A stretch of 47,950 nucleotides of DNA from a virus, in IMG/VR virus record IMGVR_UViG_3300017528_000216, positions 1-47,950 of that record. The stretch is one strand, 5' to 3'. The notes under the pieces are model-generated. The model saw only the letters and a list, made by a program, of their open reading frames with translations, ran no database searches and was not told the origin of the DNA. This document shows positions 8,220 to 15,034 of the stretch, one piece after another. How positions within the stretch are numbered: the first letter of the stretch is position 1; each line of letters opens with the position of its first letter. The translations under genes and the position numbers were made by a program.

Positions 8220-8455
8220 TGTTGTGTACTCGTACCCACTGCGAGTACAGACGCAAGCGTAAATGAGAGTCGCGCGATTAAATGTACAAGAGTACAAGAG
8301 AAGAGGCTGAAGGACTCTCTTGTACGCCACGCTAACACGGACAACGTACCAGCGTGCGTGCTGGGATAGCTTGTACAATTACAGAGTGGTAGTGCATTAT
8401 CACTCTGTACTCTTACGTACCTGTACTCGCTGCCACTGTGTACGTACAGAAGGAC
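8220..8455. promoter_or_regulatory. Cluster of GTAC sites upstream of TerS
   Basis: Thirteen GTAC tetranucleotides lie within about 240 bases where about one is expected. They occur in larger words. GTACAAGAG is present at 8284-8292 and 8292-8300 and inverted at 8317-8325, forming a 10-bp stem. TGTACTCG faces CGAGTACA around 8225-8250, and CTGTACTC is repeated near 8405-8430. TACAGAGTG and CACTCTGTA form another nine-base inverted pair. No credible gene lies here. It probably holds the late promoter and binding sites of a regulator; this is inference. Confidence 0.45.
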
Positions 8456-8540
8456 AATTTCCGAAAACTTGGCAAGCAAAAAAATACCTGCCTGCATATA
8501 TCTCGTTAGGAAATGACGGTTTTTCAGCACCTTGCGCTCC

Positions 8541-8581
8541 AAAAAAAATTGCGTGGTACGGGCTTTAACCATACCACGCAA
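8541..8581 (-). terminator. Intrinsic terminator of the amidoligase/GATase module
   Basis: Read on the minus strand, a perfect 10-bp stem (TTGCGTGGTA at 8572-8581 in minus reading, and TACCACGCAA) encloses a 13-base loop and runs directly into eight Ts (8548-8541). It lies 28 bases after the stop codon of the amidotransferase gene. This is a textbook Rho-independent terminator and separates the module from the late genes. Confidence 0.9.
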
Positions 8582-8608
8582 CTAGGATTTAATTGTTAAT
8601 TTCTGTAA

Positions 8609-9544
8609 TTATCCGCTATAGCGTTCGTTCTCCTCCTCCGTTAAATCCGCTATTTCCCTGCCGTCGTCGTCCCTCAGAGTGGCGTCGTTCGCACGATGCA
8701 ATTCCTCCTCACACTCTTTCCGCCACTCTTCTTCACTCATTTCATTGAGCCGTTTCGTCAGCTTGGTTCGCTCCCACGTATTTGTCTCGTGATTGTGCTT
8801 GTACTCCCATTCGCTCCCGTATCCCTCCACCCCACGCGGCTCATAAGCGCTGTAGTCGTGCGGATCACCATCCCGCTCCTTCCACTCCACCTTGCCACTG
8901 CAAGCGCTACCATAGCCCGCATAGGCGCGAGAAGAGGCACCACCACGGCGGGAAAGAGCATAGTCGGTCGGCAGATAATTCACCCAATTTCCACCACTCC
9001 ACTTGTAACCGCCGTTGCTGTACCACGACCCATTTTTCCACTCTCCCTGTTTCTCATTGTAAATGACATGGCTCCCGTCGCCTCTCAGGATCACGATTTT
9101 GTTTAAATCCCCAATGTTTCCCTCCACCAAAAAACGCAACGCGCCCGAATCGAATTGCACGCCCGCTTCCAGCATCGGCGCTAAGACCAATTCCGCAAAA
9201 TGCGCCGTATCTGACAACGCCTTATCGCTGCACTCAATATCAATCACTCCATTGTGAATCATCGCGTACTCGTCGCCACTCCCCAACGCAAAGGGGTGGC
9301 AGTTTGTTACGTTCGTCACCCCATGCGTCGCGAACCGGAAATGAATTATCGCTGTTTCCCTCGCGTGATTGTACTCGCGGAAGCTTTTGTAGAATTCCTT
9401 CCACGTGAAAAATCCCTTGTGAATTTCCACCTTACCTCCTCTCGCAATCGCGAATCCCGCTCCATCCTCGTTCGCATCCCACCCATTACGTAGATATTTT
9501 TTCTTAATCGTAACCCCTTTTGGTTTGTAAATTGCTAAACACAT
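8609..9544 (-). CDS. Class II glutamine amidotransferase (Ntn hydrolase)
   Basis: Predicted to release ammonia from glutamine, or to act as an isopeptide-cleaving Ntn hydrolase. The 311-aa product starts MCLAIY, so C2 becomes the nucleophile after Met removal. R70 in HFRFATHG, N98-G99 in MIHNGV and D112 in SDTAHF match the glutaminase signature positions. The core ends near residue 175. The rest is Gly/Trp/Tyr-rich, then acidic and helical, and is not a synthase domain. An SD of GGAGGAG lies 11 bases before the start. It follows the amidoligase gene by six bases. Such pairs are known from comparative genomics of amidoligases; the substrate is unknown. Confidence 0.85.
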   Translation of the reverse strand: MCLAIYKPKGVTIKKKYLRNGWDANEDGAGFAIARGGKVEIHKGFFTWKEFYKSFREYNHARETAIIHFRFATHGVTNVTNCHPFALGSGDEYAMIHNGVIDIECSDKALSDTAHFAELVLAPMLEAGVQFDSGALRFLVEGNIGDLNKIVILRGDGSHVIYNEKQGEWKNGSWYSNGGYKWSGGNWVNYLPTDYALSRRGGASSRAYAGYGSACSGKVEWKERDGDPHDYSAYEPRGVEGYGSEWEYKHNHETNTWERTKLTKRLNEMSEEEWRKECEEELHRANDATLRDDDGREIADLTEEENERYSG

Positions 9545-9550
9545 AATTTT

Positions 9551-10678
9551 CTATTGCTCCTCCGTTTGATTGTAATTTTCCTGATTGTTTTCCCTCGCGT
9601 CGTACCCAATTGCCTTAGTTAGTTCCGACTCCCGACCAAACCAGCGCGCCTGAATAAACGCAGTAAGGTTCGGCCATTTACTCTTATTCTCTTCCACGAA
9701 CCCGCAGAATTGAACGCGCGACTGGCTTTCGCGAATGGATCGTGCCGCGCATCCCGCATACGTTGTAAGCGCATCTGTGAATTCCAATGCCTTAAACACG
9801 CTCGCTTGACGCAAGGTGCCTTTAAACAATCGAAATTCGATTGTGTCCTCGTTCTGCAAATTGATTGCTTCGTACCGATCGTCGTTGTACTTCGCTGCTC
9901 TCCCCATTTTTTTAGGCAGAATTTTGCAGTACGAACAACTATCCCTCCCAGCTATCATTTTAATGAAGCGCCGATTGTGATTGGCGCTGACAAAGCAAAC
10001 TGTTTTTGCAATCGCTAAGTCGGACAAAGGCGTGCGTGATACGTGAATATGTAACCCGCACGATTGTTTCCGCCACGAACGCAAACCAAGCGGCATATTG
10101 GCGAACAAAGGCGCTAGCCTCGTTTTATGCTCTTCCATGCTGGCAGGTTGGGTGGCAATTTCAATTCCATAGTCCAAGCTTCCATCATCTTTTAAGGACG
10201 CATAGTTTCCCAAGATTCCATGCAACGCGCGAAGCTTTTCGTTTCGTTCGCCACTCTCAACTTCCGTTTCTATTTCCAACCCGAAAAATTTCGGCCCTTG
10301 CCCGAAAAATTTAATGCTAGGATAATAGAACCCGCCGTCGTCATCATCGGGATCGTCATCCCGATCCGCGTCAATAGCATCCTGACAAGTAGGACAATTC
10401 CTGCTATACCAACGCGCCGCCTCAGTCGCGAAATTGTCCCCACAGTAAGCACACGAACGCGCGCAATTATCGCACACTAAACGAGTACCAATCGAACCAT
10501 AACGATTGTAAACGCGCACCCTGCTTGTTTCATCCTGATAAGCTGCTTCTCCGCAAGCTGCACATATAACTTGCACGCGCGTTTCGCGCTCAGGTTCGCA
10601 ATATTCAACTTGTTGTTCGCAGCTTGTAGCAGATTCCTCCCAGACCATTTCTCCGTTTATGTCTGTAATCCACGGCAT
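9551..10678 (-). CDS. Amidoligase (COOH-NH2 ligase) with N-terminal zinc fingers
   Basis: Predicted ATP-dependent ligase of the glutamine-synthetase-like amidoligase family, joining a carboxylate to an amine. Of 375 aa, residues 39-98 hold four CxxC pairs (C39/C42, C69/C72, C76/C79, C95/C98), enough for two zinc sites. A long Asp stretch follows. The catalytic core starts at FFGLEIETE (E135, E137), then DDGSLDYGIEI (D165, E173), GLHIHVSR (H210, H212) and TIEFRLFKGTLR (E281, R283). These are the metal- and ATP-binding positions of the family. AGAAGGA provides a good ribosome site. With the downstream amidotransferase it forms a two-gene transcription unit. Confidence 0.85.
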   Translation of the reverse strand: MPWITDINGEMVWEESATSCEQQVEYCEPERETRVQVICAACGEAAYQDETSRVRVYNRYGSIGTRLVCDNCARSCAYCGDNFATEAARWYSRNCPTCQDAIDADRDDDPDDDDGGFYYPSIKFFGQGPKFFGLEIETEVESGERNEKLRALHGILGNYASLKDDGSLDYGIEIATQPASMEEHKTRLAPLFANMPLGLRSWRKQSCGLHIHVSRTPLSDLAIAKTVCFVSANHNRRFIKMIAGRDSCSYCKILPKKMGRAAKYNDDRYEAINLQNEDTIEFRLFKGTLRQASVFKALEFTDALTTYAGCAARSIRESQSRVQFCGFVEENKSKWPNLTAFIQARWFGRESELTKAIGYDARENNQENYNQTEEQ

Positions 10679-11260
10679 ATTATTTTTTTCCTTCTATTTT
10701 GTTTGATTGTTTATGTTTCACTAACAACGCAATCCTACGTCACCTATATATACATGCAAGCAGGAAAAGCATTATTTTTCATTTATTTTTGCGAGGTATT
10801 AAGCAGGTAGGATGCCAAGCAGCAGGTTTTATTTGCTTGCACGCATCCCGCTTTCGTGCGATCTTAGGAACCTGATGAAATTAGCCGTCTGGTTTTAGCA
10901 AACCTAGTAACACGCTAGGACGTTCAACCGTGCGCGATGTCGCACGATGTCGCACCAGGCATTTCTCAATAACGCAATTCGCGTATTATGCCAGAAACGT
11001 AAAAAGGCGATCTCGCCTCTGGCCACCTATTTTTTACGTATCCAGCTTGTTACGTAAACTGCGTGCCTGGATTGATGTCCCGGCACCTGGGCCAGGCCGG
11101 CACGCAATTCGCGTAATATGTAGAACTAGGGAAAAGCGTCGCCCGCGCGGGGGCCAGTACTGGTATGAGCCGCCCCGCCATAGCGAAAGCGCGGCATAGC
11201 GAACGCCACCCCCCGACGAAAAATGAGGAATAGCGAAAGCCTGCCCATTAAAAATTATTG
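10679..11260. other. Gene-free divergent control region
   Basis: About 580 bp between the leftward amidoligase gene and the rightward early operon, with no supportable gene. The first 130 bases are AT-rich and hold TATATATA near 10745, a possible leftward -10. A tandem CGATGTCGCA lies near 10936-10956. A 19-base word occurs twice with one mismatch, at 10972-10990 and 11102-11120. ATAGCGAA is repeated at 11180, 11196 and 11230. The repeats suggest several binding sites for early control or an origin. I see no tRNA. Confidence 0.6.
10972..11120. repeat. Direct repeat pair in control region
   Basis: ACGCAATTCGCGTA followed by T/A and TATG occurs at 10972-10990 and 11102-11120, exactly 130 bases apart. 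The core CGCGTATTATG (10980-10990) is found inverted at 7647-7657 near the terL group. It therefore marks both the early/accessory and late control gaps and is a candidate phage-specific regulatory site. Confidence 0.5.
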
Positions 11261-11288
11261 TTGACGGCTTTTTGCCAGCATGTAATAT
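11261..11288 (+). promoter_or_regulatory. Sigma70-like early promoter
   Basis: TTGACG at 11261-11266, a 16-base spacer and TAATAT at 11283-11288. Expected transcription start is near 11295, only about two bases before the ATG at 11297, so the mRNA would be leaderless or nearly so. No Shine-Dalgarno precedes that ATG, which fits. The TAATAT-CTGCCA-xx-ATGAA arrangement is matched at 15919-15937. Confidence 0.65.
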
Positions 11289-11296
11289 CTGCCAGT

Positions 11297-11626
11297 ATGA
11301 ATAAGCAAACAATAAGTGGAAATGATATTCTCGCTGCGCTGATCCGTGGCGAACTGACCGACGCGCAAGTCATCGGGGTTGTCAATGAGAACCGGAGGCG
11401 GAAGAACGCGGAGAAGCTGTTGAAAGCGCAAACCCTCAAAATCGGTGAGCGTTGCAAAATCAGCGGCATCAGACCGAAACGGCTCAATGGCACGATCGGC
11501 ACGATTGCAGGATTCAACCGCACTAATACAAGGGCGGATTTGAAGATCGCGAATAATAGCATCGCTGATGGTTCGATGATTTACGGCATACCGCTGGTGT
11601 GCCTAACTAAAATGGAGGACAAATAA
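11297..11626 (+). CDS. Early protein with KOW-like segment
   Basis: The first gene of the plus operon, 109 aa. The N-terminal half is helical (ISGNDILAALIRGELTDAQV) and basic. The segment LKIGERCKISGIRPKRLNGT then IGTIAGF has the Lys/Gly pattern of a KOW or SH3-like nucleic-acid-binding strand pair, as in small phage proteins. A TTG at 11258 is in frame but would overlap the promoter. I prefer the ATG at 11297, nine bases after the -10 box. The DNA/RNA-binding role is inferred from resemblance only. Confidence 0.7.
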   Translation: MNKQTISGNDILAALIRGELTDAQVIGVVNENRRRKNAEKLLKAQTLKIGERCKISGIRPKRLNGTIGTIAGFNRTNTRADLKIANNSIADGSMIYGIPLVCLTKMEDK

Positions 11627-11627
11627 A

Positions 11628-12191
11628 GTGGACAAACTAACACTGGAAGAAATCTCAAAGGGCGAACAGTTCCGCATCATTGTGGACGCACTACTCCCGA
11701 CACGGAGCCCGCGCCCCGATGTTTGGTATCAACTGGTCGCTGAACTAATCAACGACGGATTCAAATTCAACCATCCCACGGGGGAATGGATCAATCACGA
11801 ACCCGTTACAATCAGAGGCAGGGCGTGCTTTACCGAAGCGCGAGCATGGTTGCGGCATTGGGATAACACCCAAAGCCATCACGTCGGGGGCGATATTGAA
11901 CTAAGAATTGGAACACGGATTCGGCTCATTCGGGACGTTGAGCGTTATCCCTACTTCATCGCCAAAGCGGGACTGGAAGGCGTTATCACTGAAAACAATG
12001 AATTTCATATAGCGGCTAGGATGGATACGCCTCTGGCGGGAGCCGAGCAGTGGGACAACAACATTTTGTGGAACGATTGCAACGAAGGGATGGAAGCTTT
12101 CGTTGATGACGTTCAACTGATTGGCTACGCGCAAGACCCAGAAGGGCGCGACCAAGAGTTTGGCCCGAACTGGCGCAAGATCATCAAGTGA
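11628..12191 (+). CDS. Hypothetical early protein with SH3-like domain
   Basis: Starts with GTG at 11628, preceded by GGAGG at suitable distance inside the previous gene. The product has 187 aa. Residues 1-85 form an alpha/beta part with LRHWD at its end. Residues 95-165 contain IGTRIRLIRDVERYPYFIAK and a following GLEGVI strand, a pattern I have met in small phage proteins of unknown function that look like SH3 barrels. No catalytic motif is visible. Confidence 0.75.
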   Translation: MDKLTLEEISKGEQFRIIVDALLPTRSPRPDVWYQLVAELINDGFKFNHPTGEWINHEPVTIRGRACFTEARAWLRHWDNTQSHHVGGDIELRIGTRIRLIRDVERYPYFIAKAGLEGVITENNEFHIAARMDTPLAGAEQWDNNILWNDCNEGMEAFVDDVQLIGYAQDPEGRDQEFGPNWRKIIK

Positions 12192-12391
12192 ACACATACG
12201 AATTTGTTAGCAGCTTAACTAAGAAGCAGTGTCGCTACCTATTACGCTACGCTGGCTTCTACTGCCGCAAAGATGAAGGGCGAGGCGATCTTAGGTTTGC
12301 CGTTGAGCAAAACCTGAAAGCGGGCACGATCGCCCCTAACATGGCGGAAAACATTTTTGGTAAGATTAGAAAGAAACGACACAAACAATGA
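12188..12391 (+). CDS. Small basic hypothetical protein
   Basis: A 67-aa product starting with GTG that overlaps the previous stop (GTGA). It is helical and basic, with two Cys (CRYLLRYAGFYCRK) and a Lys/Arg-rich C-terminus (KIRKKRHKQ). The size and charge fit a nucleic-acid-binding or inhibitor peptide of an early phage operon. Not recognised. Confidence 0.65.
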   Translation: MNTYEFVSSLTKKQCRYLLRYAGFYCRKDEGRGDLRFAVEQNLKAGTIAPNMAENIFGKIRKKRHKQ

Positions 12392-12609
12392 ACGACACAA
12401 TGGACACGCATCCTTGGGATTGGGAAGTAGAAAAACCGCTCCCCAAGGAGCGCAAGATTATCACGCGGCTGGTGCGTCCACCTGTTCCTTCGGTGCGGTT
12501 TGATTGGGTGGCGTTCCGCGAAGGGAACGAGGAAACCGGCCCCTTCTATTGGGGAGCGACCGAGGCGGACGCGCTGGCAGAGCTAAAGGAATATGAGGAG
12601 GAAGCATGA
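12388..12609 (+). CDS. Small hypothetical early protein
   Basis: A 73-aa product that overlaps its neighbours by four bases on each side (ATGA). FDWVAFREGNEETGPFYWGA is followed by an acidic helix. This resembles short phage proteins carrying a 'W-A---G-E-G---G-G-T--EA---L' pattern. It is acidic overall and has no enzymatic motif. Confidence 0.7.
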   Translation: MNDTMDTHPWDWEVEKPLPKERKIITRLVRPPVPSVRFDWVAFREGNEETGPFYWGATEADALAELKEYEEEA

Positions 12610-12815
12610 CTAAAATCAACTCGCGTCAAGCGCATCTGATTGCGCTAAATGTAGATCGCGGCGACGGGAGCAAACTAGCGGCACTAATTAAGCGACATAA
12701 CGAATTGCACGAAGCTGCGAAAGATGTTTTGGCGCACCATCGAGTGAAGGCTCTGCCTTTAACCGATACGCTAACACCGAGGATCGAAAGGCTAAAAGCC
12801 GCAATCACAAAATGA
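12606..12815 (+). CDS. Small helical hypothetical protein
   Basis: A 69-aa, all-helical product (QAHLIALNVDRGDGSKLAAL, then HNELHEAAKDVLAHH) with no Cys. It is translationally coupled on both sides by ATGA overlaps. It could be a small DNA-binding or anti-host peptide; nothing more specific can be said. Confidence 0.65.
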   Translation: MTKINSRQAHLIALNVDRGDGSKLAALIKRHNELHEAAKDVLAHHRVKALPLTDTLTPRIERLKAAITK

Positions 12816-13171
12816 AAGACTACCGAACTAATCCAGACAGGATACCGCCTGACCACGCTCTAGCGAAAGCGGCACGGGAAACTAATGACTACACCGAGGC
12901 GCACGGCCTAAAGGCAACGGTCGATTGGCTCGCGATGGATTGCACGGTCGATCAGTTGCGTTACCTAGCCGAACAGCGAACCCTCCGCGCCCTTGCTGCC
13001 CGCTACCTCGGCTACAACATGGGGCATAAGCCAGCGATGGACGAAGAAGTGGCGCAAATGCTGGTTCAGACCGATCACTGGCGCAAACTCTCGCCCCTAG
13101 TTACCGCTGCCTATATGGATGGGATAGCGATTGGATACAAAGGGAAAGGAATAGCGAATGAAAATTCTTAG
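12812..13171 (+). CDS. Hypothetical early protein
   Basis: A 119-aa helical product. The middle section DWLAMDCTVDQLRYLAEQRT then LRALAARYL reads like a bundle of amphipathic helices. The C-terminus has an Ala/Tyr/Gly segment (TAAYMDGIAIGYKGKG). It overlaps the following short membrane gene by 14 bases. Not recognised. Confidence 0.7.
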   Translation: MKDYRTNPDRIPPDHALAKAARETNDYTEAHGLKATVDWLAMDCTVDQLRYLAEQRTLRALAARYLGYNMGHKPAMDEEVAQMLVQTDHWRKLSPLVTAAYMDGIAIGYKGKGIANENS

Positions 13172-13304
13172 GCAGGAATGGAGACATTGGAAGGATTGCG
13201 CAGCCGCAGAAGGCATAAATCCAGTCGCGGCGCTGTTAGTGGCAATTCCGATTGCGCTTTACCTGACCTACTACGTCGTCCGCATGATATGGGAGGTTTT
13301 ATGA
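13158..13304 (+). CDS. Small single-pass membrane protein
   Basis: An overlooked 48-aa frame from the ATG at 13158 to the TGA at 13302-13304. A basic, Trp-containing N-terminus (MKILRQEWRHWKDC) is followed by a clear membrane helix (PVAALLVAIPIALYLTYYVV) and a short tail. The stop overlaps the next start as ATGA, preceded by a strong GGGAGG. The pattern of coupling and the clean helix support a real gene. Possible inner-membrane effector or superinfection protein. Confidence 0.6.
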   Translation: MKILRQEWRHWKDCAAAEGINPVAALLVAIPIALYLTYYVVRMIWEVL

Positions 13305-13495
13305 CTGATGACATGACAGTGAAACAGATGGCCTCGCTTGGGGGACACGCTCGCGCGGCCAAGCTAACACAAAAGCGTCTGAGTGAGATCGGAACCAAAG
13401 CGGTCACGGCTCGCTGGCGCAAATCAAAACAGGAACACAACAACAAACAAAAGGAGATAACAAAATGGAAGAGGAAAAAGACCAAGAAATCATAA
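13301..13495 (+). CDS. Small Lys-rich hypothetical protein
   Basis: A 64-aa product from the ATG at 13301, where GGGAGG lies six bases upstream. The N-terminal half MASLGGHARAAKLTQKRLSE resembles the repeated 'GG-ARAA-LT-E-R' motif of small bacterial and phage proteins. The C-terminus is extremely basic (KWKRKKTKKS). Nucleic-acid binding is likely from charge. It overlaps the next gene by 31 bases. Confidence 0.7.
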   Translation: MTDDMTVKQMASLGGHARAAKLTQKRLSEIGTKAVTARWRKSKQEHNNKQKEITKWKRKKTKKS

Positions 13496-13947
13496 CGACG
13501 ACGGCCCCGCTTGATGCGGTGATTGAGCGTCGTAAAAAGGCTGCGGCCTACCAACGAGCGCGCGTCGCTCGCTTGCGTGCCCTCGGCCTAAGTGCCAGAG
13601 GCAAGCCGCTCAAGGATCGCCACAAGAACCGCGACCCTGAGAAGCAGAAGCGGTATCAGGACGCTTACAACGTGAAGCAAAAGGCAGCGCGCAAGCGCCT
13701 CGGCTTAACCATCGCGGAGTTTATGAAACTGCCGAGGGCCGTGCGCCTGAAAGAGTTGAATGGTGTGAGGCGAGGCAAGGCGCGAGCAAAAGCGACCACG
13801 GCTGATAACGGCGTGGTGCCTGAAGTGCTCGTAAAGCCTCTCCGGTCTGATACCGATCGGAGCGTTAAATTCTGCCCGCACTGCGGCTGGAACATTGACG
13901 CTACCCGCAAGGCGCAGGCGTTCGTGGACGGGAGGGTTGCATCATGA
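13465..13947 (+). CDS. Basic protein with C-terminal zinc-ribbon half
   Basis: A 160-aa product preceded by AGGAGA. Residues 25-110 are highly basic with helical repeats (RKKAAAYQRARVARLRALGL and RKRLGLTIAEFMKLP). The C-terminus VKFCPHCGWNID is a CxxC knuckle, of which only one pair is present, so zinc would need a second protein or residue. It probably binds nucleic acid. No precise family is recognised. Confidence 0.7.
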   Translation: MEEEKDQEIITTTAPLDAVIERRKKAAAYQRARVARLRALGLSARGKPLKDRHKNRDPEKQKRYQDAYNVKQKAARKRLGLTIAEFMKLPRAVRLKELNGVRRGKARAKATTADNGVVPEVLVKPLRSDTDRSVKFCPHCGWNIDATRKAQAFVDGRVAS

Positions 13948-14222
13948 ATAACGGCAAACGTCCAAGTCCTGTCAGAAACGAACTGTTGGGCGGTGGAGCG
14001 CGGCATGATGCCGCGTTCTACGCCTCCTACGGTCTGGCGGGAAAATATATCTCGCGCCTGACTGGACTGCGGGAAGGTCAGGTGAGCTACGCCTTAAAGC
14101 GAGCACAGGTCAGGATCACCGACTACCGCAACGGTATGGGTAACGTCGCCACTATCGTCATGAAACTGACGCAACAGGAAGTGGACGACCAACTATACAA
14201 ACATCTGAAAAAAACACTGTAA
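13944..14222 (+). CDS. Putative helix-turn-helix DNA-binding protein
   Basis: A 92-aa product. Residues 28-58, YGLAGKYISRLTGLREGQVS then YALKRAQVRI, form a helix-turn-helix of the type found in small phage regulators ('Y--K-IA--TGL---QV-Y-L'). It is coupled to the upstream gene by ATGA. A candidate early regulator whose sites could be the repeats of the control gaps; that link is speculation. Confidence 0.7.
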   Translation: MNNGKRPSPVRNELLGGGARHDAAFYASYGLAGKYISRLTGLREGQVSYALKRAQVRITDYRNGMGNVATIVMKLTQQEVDDQLYKHLKKTL

Positions 14223-14236
14223 GCAAAGGAACATAT

Positions 14237-14434
14237 ATGAAGAGACAACTAATCGCGCTGATCGTTTTGATCGGCACAATCGCAGCAATGAGTATGGCTT
14301 ACCCAACGAAGTGCCCATTCGTGGACATCGAAACGGGGCTGCCATGCCTAGGCGTACCCATGCCTGTTTCCTATACGGCAGCGGGTGCAATTTACGAATG
14401 CAGCAACGGCCACCGTTGGGTGGAGGCTAACTAA
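14237..14434 (+). CDS. Small secreted or membrane-anchored Cys protein
   Basis: A 65-aa product with an N-terminal hydrophobic helix (LIALIVLIGTIAAMSMAYP) that could be a signal peptide or anchor. The outer part has C28, C39 and C55 with NGHRW at the end, a degenerate zinc-ribbon-like arrangement. AAAGGAA precedes the ATG. It is followed two bases later by a clearly secreted protein, forming a small envelope-directed group. Confidence 0.65.
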   Translation: MKRQLIALIVLIGTIAAMSMAYPTKCPFVDIETGLPCLGVPMPVSYTAAGAIYECSNGHRWVEAN

Positions 14435-14435
14435 C

Positions 14436-14864
14436 ATGAGGAAACTATTAACAATCGCGCTGCTGCTCTTAACGGGCAGCAGCCTCTACTGCCAAGTCAT
14501 TAACCTGTCCACTCGTGGATGGGTTGGGCCGAGCGATAACATCTTAATCGCCGGTTTCATTCTGGATCGCCAGTCCACCATCATCGTCCGAGGACTCGGG
14601 CCGACCCTGTTGGGATTTGATCCCAATTTCCAGGTTCTGTCCGATCCGATGGTGGCGATCGCGGATTCAACCGACAACATCATCTACTTCAACGACGACT
14701 GGACGACTGACCCGAAGGCGTCGGAGTTGGGTGATTTAACCCCGCACAATGAGAAGGAAGCGGCCATGAAGGTAACACTGCCAGCAGGTCGCTACACCGT
14801 CCTGCTGATCGGATACCGTAACGGAACCGGCATGGGGCTGGTCGAAATGTACTTCGTACAATGA
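14436..14864 (+). CDS. Secreted protein with Verrucomicrobiota-type exoprotein domain
   Basis: From the ATG at 14436 the product is 142 aa, with a signal peptide (MRKLLTIALLLLTGSSLYCQ). It is followed by one compact domain: NLSTRGWVGPSDNILIAGFI, IIVRGLGPTLLGF, DPMVAIAD, NDDW, then TLPAGRYTVLLIGYRNGTGM and GLVEMYFVQ. From memory this is the repeat unit of large secreted proteins of Verrucomicrobiota and other soil bacteria ('STRG-VG-GDN--I-GF', 'GLVEVYD'). A single stand-alone copy in an early phage operon suggests acquisition from the host and a role at the cell envelope. The call rests on remembered resemblance. Confidence 0.7.
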   Translation: MRKLLTIALLLLTGSSLYCQVINLSTRGWVGPSDNILIAGFILDRQSTIIVRGLGPTLLGFDPNFQVLSDPMVAIADSTDNIIYFNDDWTTDPKASELGDLTPHNEKEAAMKVTLPAGRYTVLLIGYRNGTGMGLVEMYFVQ

Positions 14865-15034
14865 GAATACAAGAATGGCGGGAACCAGTCCTGACGATCA
14901 CCGGCCCCTTTATTTTGGGGCCGGTTCTTAAGGCAAAACGTCGGAGAATCAAACCACCGCTCTTTATGCTGCTGCTGTCGGCAGCGGCAGCGGTGACGGG
15001 GGTGATCTTTCTTTTTCTGAGCTACAGATTATGA
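14861..15034 (+). CDS. Small single-pass membrane protein
   Basis: An overlooked 57-aa frame, starting in the previous stop (ATGA at 14861) and ending in the next start (ATGA at 15031). A basic stretch KAKRRRIKPP precedes a strong membrane helix (LFMLLLSAAAAVTGVIFLFL). The basic side probably stays in the cytoplasm. A stable hairpin lies in the first half of the gene. Function unknown; the coupling on both ends is good evidence. Confidence 0.65.
   Translation: MRIQEWREPVLTITGPFILGPVLKAKRRRIKPPLFMLLLSAAAAVTGVIFLFLSYRL
14900..14925 (+). other. Strong GC hairpin inside a coding region
   Basis: ACCGGCCCC (14900-14908), an eight-base loop and GGGGCCGGT (14917-14925) form a perfect nine-base stem. 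It is followed by TCTTAAGG, which is a poor U-tract. It could be an attenuator or an mRNA-stability element dividing the operon. It coincides with codons of the small membrane protein. Confidence 0.45.

Noticed and set aside
8156-8581. 141-codon minus frame over the GTAC cluster and terminator
   Set aside because: It overlaps TerS in another frame, spans the terminator and has no recognisable motif.
10991-11030. Short hairpin GGCGA/TCGCC with Ts on the minus strand
   Set aside because: Only four to five pairs with a loop of two to four bases; too weak to call a terminator.
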